A stretch of DNA of 64,000 nt, taken from the NCBI GenBank assembly GCA_009792885.1, contig WMCF01000016.1:10248200-10312199 (forward strand), in the 5' to 3' direction. Shown in pieces: positions 14,001 through 60,268 of this stretch. The DNA is from Eremophila alpestris peregrina. Its lineage: Eukaryota > Chordata > Aves > Passeriformes > Alaudidae. Numbering within the stretch: position 1 is the stretch's first letter; each line of letters begins with the position of its first letter. The notes beneath the pieces are model-generated. The model ran no database searches. It saw only the letters and a program-made list of their open reading frames with translations, and was not told where the DNA came from. A program made the translations under genes and the position numbers.

Positions 14001-17000
14001 TCAAGAAACTGGTGCCTCTTCACACCTGATCAGTTCCATCTAGTGAGGTCTTCACTGGACCCAGCTGTGGCATTTTTCAAACCTTTCAGTTGAGAAAAAA
14101 TAGCATCATTTTAGCCCAAACCAAACCTTTCAAGCAATAAAAATATAACCAACTTTCCCAATTTTTTTCCAAACTTTGCAAAATACTTCGTGTCACACAG
14201 GATCAATGTTGCTTTCAGTGTAACACTGACATTCTTTTGTTGAACAGTGAGAGGAAATTTCTAACAACATTTGGATTGAAGACTGCAATCCAACACTCAG
14301 CACAGCAACCTCTCACCACAGCACCCTCAGGAACATCACCCAGAAGACCCTGCACTGGTGGTGTTTCCACAGCTTTCCCTGGAGCCTGAGCATTGCTGCA
14401 TCATAGGACTGATCCCTGAGGAGAGAGCCTTTCTTCAAATGGGAAAACTGACATCAGCTTTCAAACCATGTGCTTTTGGGGAATGCTGCTCCTCTGAGAG
14501 TTAAGGCTGGAAGAAACCTGGTCTGTCACAGGTAGGTTCATCTAATGCCAGGAACCAAGATCAATTAACAAACTTCAAGTGAAGACATCAAGGACATCTG
14601 TAACATAAGGCTGGGACTGGTTTCCTGGCTCACTGCACCAAGTCCCTGTTGTCACAGACACCATGACATATTATCCTTTAATAAACATAAAGCCCAAAAC
14701 TTTGGTTCAAATCCCCCCAAAATGAAGGTGGAATGGGGTGTGAGAGAGAAACTGAGTGGTTCCCAGAAGCCTTGTGAACCAGAAATTCATGTCCAAACCC
14801 TCCTCCTGCCTCAGGCCCACCAGAATTTTCCTCAAGACACAGTCTGACCCCGCTATGGTGGCGAAGGTGAGAGTTTCCTGCACTCATCCCTTCAAGTAGA
14901 AAGGTGTCAAACCCCTTCAAAGAGGCTTTTTCTGCCCCCAGAAACTTCTTTCAGCCTCTGATCATTCGGAGGCAGCTGAGAAATTCATCTGCTGCTGGCT
15001 CAGTGAGGGCAGGGATGAATTATCAAATGCTGCTCCTGAAGGCATGTAAAACATCCTAGTGGCAGCCACACCGAGCTCCTGGCCATCCTATTGCTTTCTG
15101 TGTAATTTGTCATTTCAATTTGGGCCCCAACAGTTCAAGAGCACTTGAGGCTTGGATGGGTCAGAAAGATCACAACAAGAAGAGGAACATGGAACTAGCA
15201 TTTTCAGAGAGCTCTGTCCCAGCAGCTTTCCCAGCTCCCACCTCATCCAGACCCACCTGGGCCCCCAGGCAACTCCTGCCCAGTGAATCCCATCAGGTTT
15301 TGCTGGGTCCTGCCCCTGCAGCCAGCCAGCAGCAGTCAGGAGTGAAGCCTGAAGCCAGTGCAGAAATTCCCTCCTCCCCAGGCAGTGCATTTCAATTACC
15401 ACAGCACGGGCTTCCAAGTGGATTTATCAAACTGGGCCTATAAAGAAAATTGAATAATCTTGTGCTTCAGACCTATAAAATTTAAGTATTATACTTGAAA
15501 GTACTTTGACAAAGTAATAAAGATGGAGAGTGAATGAAAGGAGTGAGATCAACCAGCTCCTTGTTCGTGTGCTCTAACCAAACCCCTGGCTCTAAGGTGC
15601 CCCTTCATCATGGGAGGCTCCAGGGCACATCCAGCTGTGAGACTGCATGATCTGGATGGAAAACTGATAAACTCTAAGGTGCAAAGGTGCTTGATCACCT
15701 GTTTTGTCCAAGACTATTTCCCTCACTGCTGAAACTTCAGACAGCTCCAAAAACTAAAGAGTGCAGGGGAAGTTGGAGAGAAGTGATACCTTGGAGTTAG
15801 ATGTCCTTCCAAAAACAGCATCTGTGACCACTCTGGTCTTCACCTCTCTGCTGAGCAGGACCAGTAGAAAGGGGATTATATTGCAACAAGTAATATTTAG
15901 GCTGGTCAGAAGGAAAAACATACTGAGTGGAGGAAGTCCTGTTGCACATTGCCATTGATGAGTGCAAACATACAGTTCTCCTGAAAAAAGGAGTTAGGGG
16001 AATATCACACCACAGTTTAGGGTAGGGAGAACACTGATGCATTGGGCAGGTCCAACATGAGGTATTTCATGATACTAAATCATGTGAAAATTGGAATGCC
16101 AGGCAACATGAAACACAGCAACACCAACAGCCCCTCTTTGGGAGTTCTTCTGCTCCACCCAGTTCTCCTTCTTTTTAACTCCATCCCTGACTGCAACACT
16201 AACCCTCAACCAGGGTTTCCTTCCCATACATTCTGATATTAAAAGTGAACACAGGTTCCTCCCCACAATGGTGTCCTGTCATTCTTTTCATTCAAAGGGA
16301 CCTCACAAATCTTGGCCACTGTAACAACACAGTACTGGGATTAGCTGCAAACACCTCTTCCCTCTAGCAGAAAAAAACACCCTTACCCTGACAGTACTAT
16401 TTTAATTTTTGGTAGGAACAATGGTAGGAACAGTGCTCCAAGTTTTGCTTTCCCAGTTCAGTCCTTGCCCTTCATCAATCCCTTGCAAACTACACTAGCT
16501 CTGGAAACAGACAACCTGCAGTGATCACCCAGACAGGATCTGTAACCCCAAATGAGCAGCAACCTACAGAAAGGGCTGAACTTCTTGGCTCTGCCTCCAT
16601 CCCACCTCTCCAACACTTACGTGATCCTGGAGCACTAATCCAAGAAATGTATCCATAAATCCTTCTCTCTGTCTCCTCCCTAACACAAACACATGTGAGC
16701 TCACCTTTCTACATCACATATTTCTAGCTGGTAATTCTGGAGCAGCATGCTCAGATACCCAAACTGATAACACGTGTTGAGCCAGCCCACGGCACGTGCA
16801 GTCCTTCCACTCCAGCAAGCCTCATGTTGGCCTGAAGCCCTGTCCCTTGACAGGACACCAGCTGAGGGTCACCTTTCCACCCAGGTGGGACACATGCCCA
16901 TGCTTCCACTGCCCAGCATGGAGTATTTCCCCTGCTAAGTCAGCAACCAAATCTGGGAGATGGTGCAGGGTGGAAAAATCATACAACCAGCCCTTCAGAA

Positions 17001-17490
17001 AATTAAAAATAATTATCCAGCCTATTAATTTACCCCTGTGATTTCCCATCACAGTTAAACCCCTCTGGCCATTGGCTAGAGCTCAAGCAGACATCAGACC
17101 CCTCTTCCTTGCTTATTATTTACTCTCCAGTCACTGCTTTTCTTCTGCCCCAGTGACTCCACTGTTCACACATCCCTGCTCTGCCTTTAACCCCATTTTC
17201 GTTTAGGGTCTGATTAACTCTTGATGCTGAAGGTTTTCACCATCAAAAGGCTTTGTTTCCATGGTAACTCCTGGGGGGGATTATTCAAACCAACGAGTCT
17301 AGCTAGCACAGGGTCAGCAGGATGGAGGAACCCCCAGGGATGCTCAAGTCCCTCTCTGCAGTGGTGACTGTGCCTCCTCCCACCACCAATTACTGCAGAT
17401 GAGAGCCCAAATCCCTCCACCCTCTTTAACTCTCTCTGCATTAGCACTGGCTCACGGACATTTCTTTGCCTCTTCTTTTTTTTTTTTTTT
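8041..17490. other. Intergenic DNA, no gene seen
   Basis: GC-richer than the block before it. A 225-codon frame at 8809-9486 (+) and several frames of 120-155 codons exist but have no domain, no codon structure and no splice context. A 12-bp tandem duplication lies at 13807-13830. Otherwise I see nothing. Confidence 0.5.
13807..13830. repeat. Perfect 12-bp tandem duplication
   Basis: TTTGGAGTCAAG occurs twice without a gap. This is a short, recent-looking duplication in intergenic DNA. Confidence 0.9.
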
Positions 17491-17491
17491 T
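17476..17491. repeat. T16 run
   Basis: An uninterrupted T run of 16 is preceded by C/T-rich sequence. It could be a retroposon tail on the minus strand, but no element body is recognised beside it. Confidence 0.8.
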
Positions 17492-17499
17492 GTGCCATG

Positions 17500-17670
17500 T
17501 GTCACTAATTTTACTCATTTTCTGAGTTTGTCTAGAATAGTAAAAGATTTGATTAGAGTGTTCCCGGTTTTAATTGTAATTAGGACAGTCATTGTACGAG
17601 CTATAAAAGGAAATTGGGCTACTGCTGAGTGGAAGAGCCCCTGAGAGAATCAGAGCTGCGAAGGGAGAAT
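17500..17670. promoter_or_regulatory. AT-rich island with TATA-like box
   Basis: It contains TAATTGTAATTAGG (17571-17584), homeodomain-type core sites, and CTATAAAAGG (17601-17610), a near-ideal TATA box on the plus strand. The island contrasts with GC-richer flanks. No coding exon follows on the plus strand, so it could be an enhancer or a non-coding RNA promoter, or chance. Confidence 0.25.
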
Positions 17671-20269
17671 TTCGTTCATAAAAAAGGAAAAAAAAACCAG
17701 TTTGAGGAAGAAATAAAACTCCAGCTCAGGATAGTGTGACAGCCAAAGTGGCCCAGGCATCTGGGACCATAATCAAAGCACATTTCCTGGGGATTTCAGT
17801 GTAGATTGTGAGACATTCCTTCCCCACTGCAACCTACTGTACGACCTTGGACCAAGCAGCTCTGCCCTCATGCCTCAGTTTCCCCCACAGGTACTCACCT
17901 GGGATGTCTGTGAGCTATTGGTTTATTTTACAGTGTGCATTGTGATCCCTTGTGAAATGGGAGAGGTGACCATTGAAATACTCCATCCAGTCCCCATCCC
18001 TTACCAGCAGACACCTTGCTAGAGGCACCACAGCTGCTGAGGGACAGCACCTGCAGCAAGGGGACAGGAGATGCCCCTGGCTCATGCCCAGGTCCCAAGG
18101 ATGGACACTGGACACATCTGCTTTTTTGCAGCAGAGGGAGAGAAAGGCCCATTGAAGCCCATCACAACGGGGTTACTGCTGGGAAGAGCACCCATAAACA
18201 GCAAATACAGTGTCACATCAGACACCACCTGAAAAGCATTTGCTACCTGAAAAGCACACAGAGAAGTGCAACTCCCCCACACACAGATAGCATCACCCCA
18301 GGGTTTGCCAGCCCAGGGTGACCTTGCTGGCCACCTGTGCCAGAAACAGGGTGATGAACCACCAAACCATTGAGGAGCAGAGGAGCAGGCAAGATGCCCT
18401 CAGCAACATTTCTCAGCTGACTTCACTGTATGGAAAAATTGTCCCTGACAGTCATGGCCAAGATACCCAGTGGTCATGGTCTCTACACTGATCACTGCAC
18501 CCCACTGCCACCCCCTCTAAAGGGGGAACCCCTGGAAAGGGGCAGCTGGCAGTGCCCAGAGCCATGTCACCTGCCCTCTGCCCCACAGCTCTGCAGGGGG
18601 GCAGCTTGCTGAGCCTGAGCTGTCAATCTGGTGCAATAAAACTCAAGACAAATCAATTTTCCCCCTTCCCCCTGCTCTAATTCCACCAGGGGAGACAGTC
18701 TTTTTCCTGAAGCAATAATTTGCCTCAGTTAAAAAAAAAAACCACACAGTGGAGCTCTGCTCATGGCACATTAATGTGTATCAGCCATCGCCTGCCACCT
18801 CCTAATGATCCCACCTCCGATCCGTGCCCAAAACTGTGGGCTTTTTACCACTACATTTAAAGCAAAGAACAAACATAAACCAGTTGCCTCCCAGCGTGGC
18901 TGCGATTTTCATTAGTCCAGGCGGGGAGAGGAAGGGGTTGTTGCTCTGCTCAGCCCTTACTGCCTTCAAAATTTATGGATTTTCTTTTTCTTTTTTTTCC
19001 CTCTTCCCAGCAGCTCAGAGGAAACTTAATCATCACCTCTGAGGGGGAAGAAACCCCCCGTCGTATCCTTCAACTTGCAGGGTCACATGGTGCTGCTCTG
19101 GCCTTTCCTATGCAATGTCTGAACACAGCACATGGCCTGGCACTTGCAGCTCATGTTAATGTTCTAGCTGGGTTTTAATTTATATTCTATTCTATTTTGT
19201 TCTATTAATATACATAGCTATCAAAAAAGTATATATATATTTATATTATAGACTATGGATTATGTATATATATATATCTCATACGTGAGAAATAAAGCTT
19301 CTCTCCCATGGAAAGTAGCTGCTTGAGGACTCCCCCACATTCCCCAAATATGTGGCAGATCCCTTTCCTGCAGGGTTACAGAGCTCAGGGGGCAATGAAG
19401 GACAGCCCAATTAGCCCAGCTGCTCTCCTCATTTGTGGGTCTCTGGGCCATGGCAGCAGCATAAGGACCGGGACTGCCCAGGGTGATGTTGCAGAAGAGA
19501 AAGGGAAGGTGCAGGTGGCCATTGCTGGAGTTTGGGGATGGTGGGCAAGGGAGATGTTCCTGCTGACCTTTAGGCTAAACCTGAAGATGATTCTAAAGCC
19601 ATTTTTAATGACTCTGGGCTCCTGAGCACACCTGTGGTGACACCAGAAGCAAACACACACTGGGGGACATCAGTGGCAGGTCAAAGAGGTGTTGAACCTC
19701 CCAGCCAAGCACTCATTTCTTTGTGGAGCAAAGCTCATGAAAGGCAGGAGGAGCTTTGCTGATGACTGGCACTCGCACCACCAGCATGTGGCTGTCCCTC
19801 ACTGTGCCCAGGGAGATGAGTGTGTCCCCATGTCCCACACCCACCACAGCCTGAGGTGACACACAGCACTGAGCATGCAGTTCTGCAGGAGCACAGCTAC
19901 CATCTGCATGTCCTGGCCCTCACTGCATGTGTGAGACAAGCAAAGGATTATACAGAGACCCACAGGCAGGACAGGATCATATCCCAGGGCAGGAGGACAA
20001 GGAGGTGCACAGGGGAAGTACAGAGCCACAGTGTTGGTGAGAGGATAGAGGTTTTTGCACAAAGAGCCCAAGATGAGACCTTCAGACCCCACACAGGTGC
20101 CCTGGGCTGTGCCACTCACCTGGAGCCCGAGTTTGGATGAGATGATGGCAAGGGGGTTTCCAAGACCCCCAGGTCAGTCAGGGAGGCCACAGGGAGGACT
20201 GCCTCCATCCCCACACCCTGGCCAGCTCCAGACACAGGGGGGCTGCTGCAGATCTGCTGGATTAGCGCC
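17671..20269. other. Intergenic DNA
   Basis: No gene is seen. It contains an A11 run (18731-18741), an AT-rich island at 18700-18850 with ATTAATGTG and TAATGATCC motifs, and an AT-rich simple-sequence patch at 19170-19290 (TATATA-type). Confidence 0.45.
19170..19290. repeat. AT-rich simple sequence
   Basis: TTCTATTCTATTTTGTTCTA pentamer-like units are followed by several (TA)n runs, the longest near 19265-19276. Confidence 0.75.
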
Positions 20270-20440
20270 ATCTCAGGCAGCAGTGGTGTGTGTTATGTTA
20301 TTGCTGGAAGGTTCACATTTTATCATTTAATCAAATAAAGTGCATTTGTGGATTACACAATCATTTACAGGCCTTGATAATCTTTTTCTGGTTAGCTGTG
20401 CACTCGGACTGAGGAGGCAAACAAAGACATTTGTAGCTGT
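20270..20440. promoter_or_regulatory. AT-rich island, candidate conserved element
   Basis: It includes TTTATCATTTAATCAAATAA, GGATTACACAATCATTTACA and CCTTGATAATC. This dense group of TAAT/GATTA/ATCA cores resembles vertebrate conserved non-coding elements near developmental genes. Conservation is not testable here. Confidence 0.25.
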
Positions 20441-22085
20441 CGTTGGAGGCCCTGGCTTCCTGCCAGAAGCTCTTACTCCTTGGGAAAACTGGTGCAATTT
20501 GTATTGAAGAACATCCTGGTGATGGTGAAATACTAGCTGTTTATTTATTTATTTGTTTGGTCAACCAAGAGGTTTTAAAGTTTTTGTTCCCTGGTAAAAT
20601 AAATGTTAAAATAAAAATCCTGCTTGCAAAGGGCTCAGAATAAAGCACCAAGGTGCAGCAAGATCTATTCAGGGTGAGACCCTCATCTCTATGCCTTGAA
20701 AAAAAGCAATTAAAGCCCCACTACATGTTGGACTGACGACTTATTCAGATACAGTTTCTGTACCCACCGCAGTGCTCACCTGTTTGATGCTCAGCTGCCA
20801 CCTGCTCCCATGTGGCCATGAAGATCTTTCTCACTGCCCTCAATTAAATCCTCCCTGAAACCTGACCAAAATTCAGTTCAAATGTGATTTTCTTAAGCAT
20901 TTGAAAGGTTTGTAAAAGAAAACTTCTTTTTTTTTTTAAGATAGAAAAACAAGATCAAAACAATCTTTGTTTTATTGATGCTATGGCAGAAATAATGGAT
21001 GTTTAATACCTGCTGATGATGTTCTTGCTGAAGAGTAGAAAAACTGCAAGAGAAAATATGAAAAACATCCAGTTCATACACACACTAAATGCAGAGAAAA
21101 TATGTATTCAGCATCCACAGTACAATCAGCCCTGCCAGCCCAATCCCTCAGAAGACTGGCCCCAGGGCAGGAAGAGACTAAGGAAACAATAAAAAACAAA
21201 AAAAGCAGCCTAATTTGTGTGACTTTGGTGTGTGTGCTGGGCTCCTGCTGAGGAGTCTTGGCGTTGACCCCACACCCCAGGGACTCACTCCCTCCTCTCT
21301 AGGAATGTCTCCCCGTGCCTGCCATGGCCACCCAACATAGCTGAGGAGGGTGCTGAGGTGATCCCCTGCTACCCTGGGCTTCCTCTCCTGGAGCTTCACT
21401 CTGGGACCCTGCAGAGACTACAGTGCAGGTACCCAGAGTTACAGGATGACACAGCTTTAAAGACAAGGATCAGGAGCTAGAAAAGATCAGGAGCTGGAAA
21501 AGAAGATGCCCCTGCAGCGTGTGGAGCCTGCAGAGACACGACTGCAGCATCACCTCACCACTGTGGTACTTCCTCCCAAGCACTCGTGCTGTTACCTCAT
21601 GATGTTCCTTTGGGAGGAAGGGCCAGGATGTCGGAGAGGCAGAACTGAAGCTGTCCCAGCCCTGGTCGGTTCCCTGGATCCCAGTGAGTGGCAGCAGAGT
21701 CAGGCAGGGATCTACCTCTCCGTGCTTGCACCGTGGCAGGTTCAGCTCCTCTGTGTCTGACCAGCAGCTCTGAGCAGTTTGAAAGGCAATGAGTAAAATC
21801 AAATGGTTTAAAGCAATTCAACATGAGCCACCCAGGAAAGGGGCTGATGGGGAAGCCACCTAATCCCCCTGTGAGCATCGGGAGCTCCTTTGGTGGGTGT
21901 TAGCAATGACAGCTCAGCACCCCCACACCCACACATGCACCGTATTGCTGGCACATCGTGATGCTGTTTTTCATCACATCCCCCTGGCACAGCCACGGAT
22001 TTGCCCACTGCTCCCAAAGCTGCCTGCTCCATGCACCCACAGCACCCCCAAAAACACAGGCAAAACACCAGCTTTAGCAAAAATG
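20441..22085. other. Intergenic DNA beyond the PLXNA1 poly(A) site
   Basis: No gene is seen. It has a T11 run (20927-20937) and a 17-bp imperfect tandem duplication (21468-21501). Confidence 0.45.
21468..21501. repeat. 17-bp tandem duplication
   Basis: Two adjacent copies of GATCAGGAGCTAGAAAA differ at one base (A/G). Confidence 0.9.
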
Positions 22086-22109
22086 TTTAATCTCTCCTTG
22101 ATGCATGTG

Positions 22110-22115
22110 TTTATT
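22110..22115 (-). terminator. PLXNA1: Distal poly(A) signal AATAAA
   Basis: The minus strand reads TGTAAATAAACACATGC here. Some 25-60 nt downstream (22050-22085) the minus strand is strongly GT-rich (GCTGGTGTTTTGCCTGTG, then TTTTTGGGGGTGCTGTGGG), the classic downstream element. Cleavage would be expected near 22088-22098. It is the best signal in the region, but use is not proven. Confidence 0.5.
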
Positions 22116-22119
22116 TACA
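22112..22119 (-). promoter_or_regulatory. Pumilio-type response element in 3' UTR
   Basis: The minus strand carries TGTAAATA, an exact match to the Pumilio consensus UGUANAUA. Four of its bases overlap the distal poly(A) hexamer. Pumilio proteins bind such sites in 3' UTRs and lower mRNA stability or translation. An 8-mer can occur by chance, so the function is inference. Confidence 0.35.
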
Positions 22120-23989
22120 AGTACTAAATCTGAAGAACATTAAAATAGGAAATAGCAGGATATTTACACGATCCAAGGGCGCTTGACCAGCCGTGCTGGC
22201 CTGTTGCTTCAAGTCTGAAACAATCACAGAAAGGGAATCAGGACTCCGGAGTGTGATTTTTTTCTTTTTTCCCCATTTAATTTTCTCAAACTATCAGAAT
22301 TCTCTGCCTCTCGCCGGGTCCACCTTAGCTTTCCCCCTGCTTCCTTAAAGGACAGCTTGTTGTGCGCTTTGGTCGGGGCTGGGGGAGCCTGGGGGGTCCC
22401 CTCACTTATCCCCCTGCTCCCTGTCCCCAGGCTGAGGGACACCAGCTCCAGGGTTGATGTGGGACTCCTGCTAAGGGCCACGCTTCCAGGATGGACTGCA
22501 CATTTTTTAACCCCAAACTGAAGCAAAAGGCAATGAGAGAAGGGAGGGACCCCCCTTGCTTGCAGTGGTTGGGGATCAGCCTGCACAGGGGCCAGAGCAG
22601 GAGTGCCCAGAAATGCAGGCTCACATCAAGGGCTGCTTCTCCATCTCACCCCATTCTGGGCCATGGGCTACACCAGCAGTAAGAGGAGTCTTGTGGATGC
22701 TTCCCAGCTTCTCCACACCTTTCCCCCTTTTGAGGCAGGGCCTGAAAGGGCCAGTTCTGACCCCCCCCCAGGCCGCTCAAGGGAGGGTGGGCAGCTGCCT
22801 GGCACAATTAAGGACGCTGGGCATCATGCGAAAGGCAAAGGTAGCACCAAGAAGCGCCAGAGGCTGCGGGCAGCACTGCAGTGCCCACCTCACTGACCAC
22901 CACCCTCCCTGTTAGAGGCAGCAAGGGGATGCCCAAGGGGTGGGGAGCTGCTGGGCACCCTTTGGTGGAGCAAACCACAGACACCCCAAAGCTCTCCAGT
23001 AGGGAGCCAATGGGAACCCATCACTAGGATCACACTATGGGCAGTCAGCATCACCAGGGGGCTGGCAGAGCCAGGTCACAGCACAAGGACAGTCCAGAAA
23101 GCAGAGCCACACCAGGGCACTGCCAGCCTTGCCCAGCATGACCTCCCCAGGAGCCTCTCCACTGCCCAAATCCACCTCAGACCCACCATGGCCACGAAAA
23201 CTCATCTGCACCTCCAGCCTGGCTGAGGGAGCACCCACAGCATTGGTGCTGGGAGAGCACCAGGATAATAGACCTCAGCAATTAACAGTGCTTCCAGCCC
23301 CCTTTGTCAAAAGGGAAATTTTCAGGGAGAATGCTCTTAGAAACACATCTCCAACCCCCTCAAACACCACAAAACCCATGTGCTTGGCTCCCTCAACAGC
23401 AACCAAAGCTCCCCAAGACACTCTTACCCCTGCAACAGGCAGAACCCACACCAGTCCTGGACAGAGACTTCAAAGCTCCCCTTCCATCACACTGCAGTGA
23501 CACTGATGCATTGGCACCATCCTCCAGTTTTGCACCAAGGGAGCTGCAGGCACCCCTCCACCCACCACAGCAGCAGTGAATTCTACACAGGGACCCCTGG
23601 AGGGTTCTGTCCCACCAGAGAACCCAGGGAGATGCTGGCAGCCAGCAGTGGCCCCAGCACAGGGCACACAGCTGTCCTTTAAGGCTCTCCAAGTACCACA
23701 TTTGAGATGTGAACCTCTAAACTCTTTCTTTTTGCTGTTTGTTTGTTGGGGTTTTTTTGGACGAGAAAGTGGCAAATTAATTTCAAATTAAAAAAATAGG
23801 TAACAGGTCTAAACAAACCTCTAATATTCAATACTCGCAGTTTCTTTGTTTTATGGGTTTTTTTCTTCTGTTTCTTAAAAAGATCAACTCAGACTAAAAT
23901 CTAGCACAATCATGCAACAGCCCACAGCTCTCAGAAATCCAGCGACAGCTCAAGGTTCATAGGTCTGGGAAACAATTATAAATTCTTTT

Positions 23990-24420
23990 TCAAACATAGT
24001 TTTGCTGTTGTGGTTGGACTCTTTTGTCATCTTTTTTTTTCTTTTTTATTTTTTAATCAGTATCTTCTCTCCTTTCCCTCCTTATTAAAACAAAACAAAA
24101 CCAAACAAAATTACAACATAATGAGAGATGTGCAGGCTTCAAACGATTGTTCTGCATGGTGAGAAAGGCTTGGAAGTTCCTTCCAGACCATTTGGTATCC
24201 TTTTTTAAATTTTTTTTTTGCAGTGGTTGTTTTGTTTTAACTGGCTGTGTAAATTCATCTCATTTTTATACTGGTTCAATTCTCCTTCAGTTAACTATAC
24301 AGCACCCCACTGGGGCACGAGAATTAGATTGTAACCACATATATATATATACACACTTTTATTATTTTTTTTTAATTAAAAACTTCATCATTTCTCCCTC
24401 TCCCCCCCCCTTAACTTGCA
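23990..24420. repeat. Low-complexity T/A-rich stretch in the 3' UTR
   Basis: It contains several T runs of 8-10, a CAAAA-rich segment (24090-24115), an (AT)6 run at 24339-24351 and an A/T block to 24380, then a C10-like run near 24402. It falls in the middle of the inferred 3' UTR and includes both proximal AATAAA hexamers. Confidence 0.7.
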
Positions 24421-25666
24421 ATTTAAGGGAATGGACAGGAATCAGCTGGGCTTCTCTCCACTTGGATTTCGACAGCCATCCGCTCCTGGCAGAGTGTGGC
24501 CCCGTGTGCCATGGCCTGGGCAGTGACAGGAGTTCTCAGTACAGAAAAGGAAAGGGGTTTGCTCTCTTTTTTTGGAAGTTTTTGGTCACCTGCTGCCATT
24601 CAGGGCAGCATTCAGCACCTTTTCATTTCTGGAAAGCACAAACCCACAAGGAACTGACATTTCCAAGGGGGAAGCTGAGGGAGGTCTCCAGCAAAGCCCT
24701 GTCAGGGCAGAGGCAGCAGAGGGGAGACAGGGTGACAGCAAGGAGAGAAAGGGAGAGAAAGAAGGAAAAGACAGAGAAAGAAAGGTCAGTCTTGGGTGGA
24801 AGGTCCTGCACATGTTTGGGCTCCCCAGGTGGAAGAGCAGGTGACAGCCCCACGGCAGCCAGAATCCCAGTGCCTCCATGGGCTGGGAACCCAGTGGGGT
24901 TTGCCAGGGGAATCCCAGTCAGGAGTGCAGAGGGGCTGCCTTCCCTTTCACTGGGGATCTGGTCTCTTCCCCTGCATCAACACAAAAAGATGATGGGGAA
25001 AAATAAATGTAAAGGGGCTCTGTTAAGGTGGCTCCAGTGCCAGAGAATCTGCCACAAAAAGCCAGGCTGGCTCTCCATCAACCCTCCTGACAGCCCCCGA
25101 GGCCCCACAACCATCCTACACCCTGCATCACCCCAGGACAGGCAGGAACAGGCAACACTGCCCAAACCACCCCACGGCCACCAAACCGGGAAAACAAGGA
25201 CAAGCTCAACAAAACACCAACCACCCCTCAGCAATCACCCAGGAAAAGAAAAACCAGCCTTGGGATCTCCCTTCCTCTCTGATTTTGACCTCCAGAACCA
25301 CTCAGCAGCATTAAAATAACAGCATCTATCCAGCTAACAAAACTCCCAACTTTTTTTTCTTCAATTTTTTTTTTTCGCACTAAACAACATTCAAATAAAA
25401 CATGGCACAGGACGTATTTTAGAAATATCAAAGCTCAGGGATTTCTCCCTTTCCTGCCCACCCCTAAAGCCCCACCCCCAAATCTCCCCAGCATCAGTCC
25501 TTTAGCTTATCTCTTAAAATCATTTTTGTTAGTTCGTTGCAAAAAATTCAGAATATTTTTTCCCCTCCCATTTTTTGTTATAATTTTTTTTTCCTTTAAA
25601 TTAAAAATTTTGTTTGTCTCGTGTAAATTGTGCAAATATAGCAGTTAACACTAGTGGCAGAAGGCC

Positions 25667-25729
25667 AGAGAGAGAGAGAGAAGGGGGGAGAGACAGAAAA
25701 AGAGAGAGGAGGAGGAGGAGGAGAGGGGG
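25667..25729. repeat. Purine tract (AG)n/(GGA)n
   Basis: Sixty-odd bases are almost wholly purine on the plus strand: (AG)7, a G6 run, AG-rich sequence, and then GGA units. The minus-strand transcript would carry an uninterrupted pyrimidine tract in the 3' UTR. Confidence 0.8.
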
Positions 25730-26174
25730 TGGACAGCTGAGGGGAAGGAAGGGAGAGCAAGTCAAGTACAGTAAAAATAGGAGCCCACCCACCCTCCCTT
25801 CACCAAAGTAACAACAACATCCAAACGCCTTCCTAGAAAGCCCCGTGGTCCCGACCCTCCTCCCCTGTGGGCTCAGGGGCTCTGCCCAGGCAAGGGACGC
25901 CCAGCAGGTCCATGGGGCAGGCGGCCCCCTTCTCCTCGGCCCGGCATCGCCTCTCTGCAAGGTCCCTGCTGCATCCCGGCGGGACGGGGGGGGTTTGGCT
26001 GGGGTCGGGGAGCTCCAGCGGCGCTGCTGCTGCCGTCGGGATCTGTGGTTTGTTCCGCTGAAGAGCGAGGTTTCCGTGTCTGTCTGTCCGTGGGGAGCGG
26101 GCGGAGGCGCGGCGGCTCCCGGCCGGCCCCAAACCCAAAGTCTTGTGCCCGCAGCTGCCGCTGGGCCGGCCCTG

Positions 26175-26232
26175 CCTCCCTCCCTCCCTCCCTCCGTCTG
26201 TCCGTCCGTCTGTCAGTCCGTCCGTCCGTCCT
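26175..26232. repeat. Tetranucleotide tract (CTCC)n/(GTCC)n
   Basis: On the plus strand, CTCC units change into GTCC and GTCT units (four CTCC-like, then about eight GTCC/GTCT/GTCA). On the transcript strand this is GGAC/GGAG-rich sequence about 40 bases after the PLXNA1 stop codon. Confidence 0.8.
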
Positions 26233-26272
26233 GCCGCCCCCGCTGCCGGACGCTGGCGCCGCCGCTGCCTCC

Positions 26273-60268
<33,996 letters not shown>

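Larger units (their letters stand above)
22086..26272 (-). other. PLXNA1: Probable PLXNA1 3' UTR
   Basis: About 4.2 kb between the stop codon and the best distal poly(A) signal. It is CpG- and GC-rich next to the stop, then purine-rich, then A/T-rich with long homopolymer-like runs (about 23.7-25.6 kb), then GC-rich again. Two further AATAAA hexamers lie on this strand at 24358-24363 and 24045-24050 and could make shorter isoforms. The extent is inferred from signals only; a UTR of several kb is usual for this gene. Confidence 0.55.

Noticed and set aside
14395..14560. Possible CR1 3' end (GGCTGGAAGAAACCTGG)
   Set aside because: Only a short resemblance, lacking the surrounding CR1 sequence and terminal repeat.
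24147..25319. 390-codon plus-strand open frame, the longest uninterrupted frame in the window
   Set aside because: It lies antisense to the PLXNA1 3' UTR, is made of low-complexity Ser/Pro/Lys/Gln-rich sequence with T-run translations, and has no domain or splice context.
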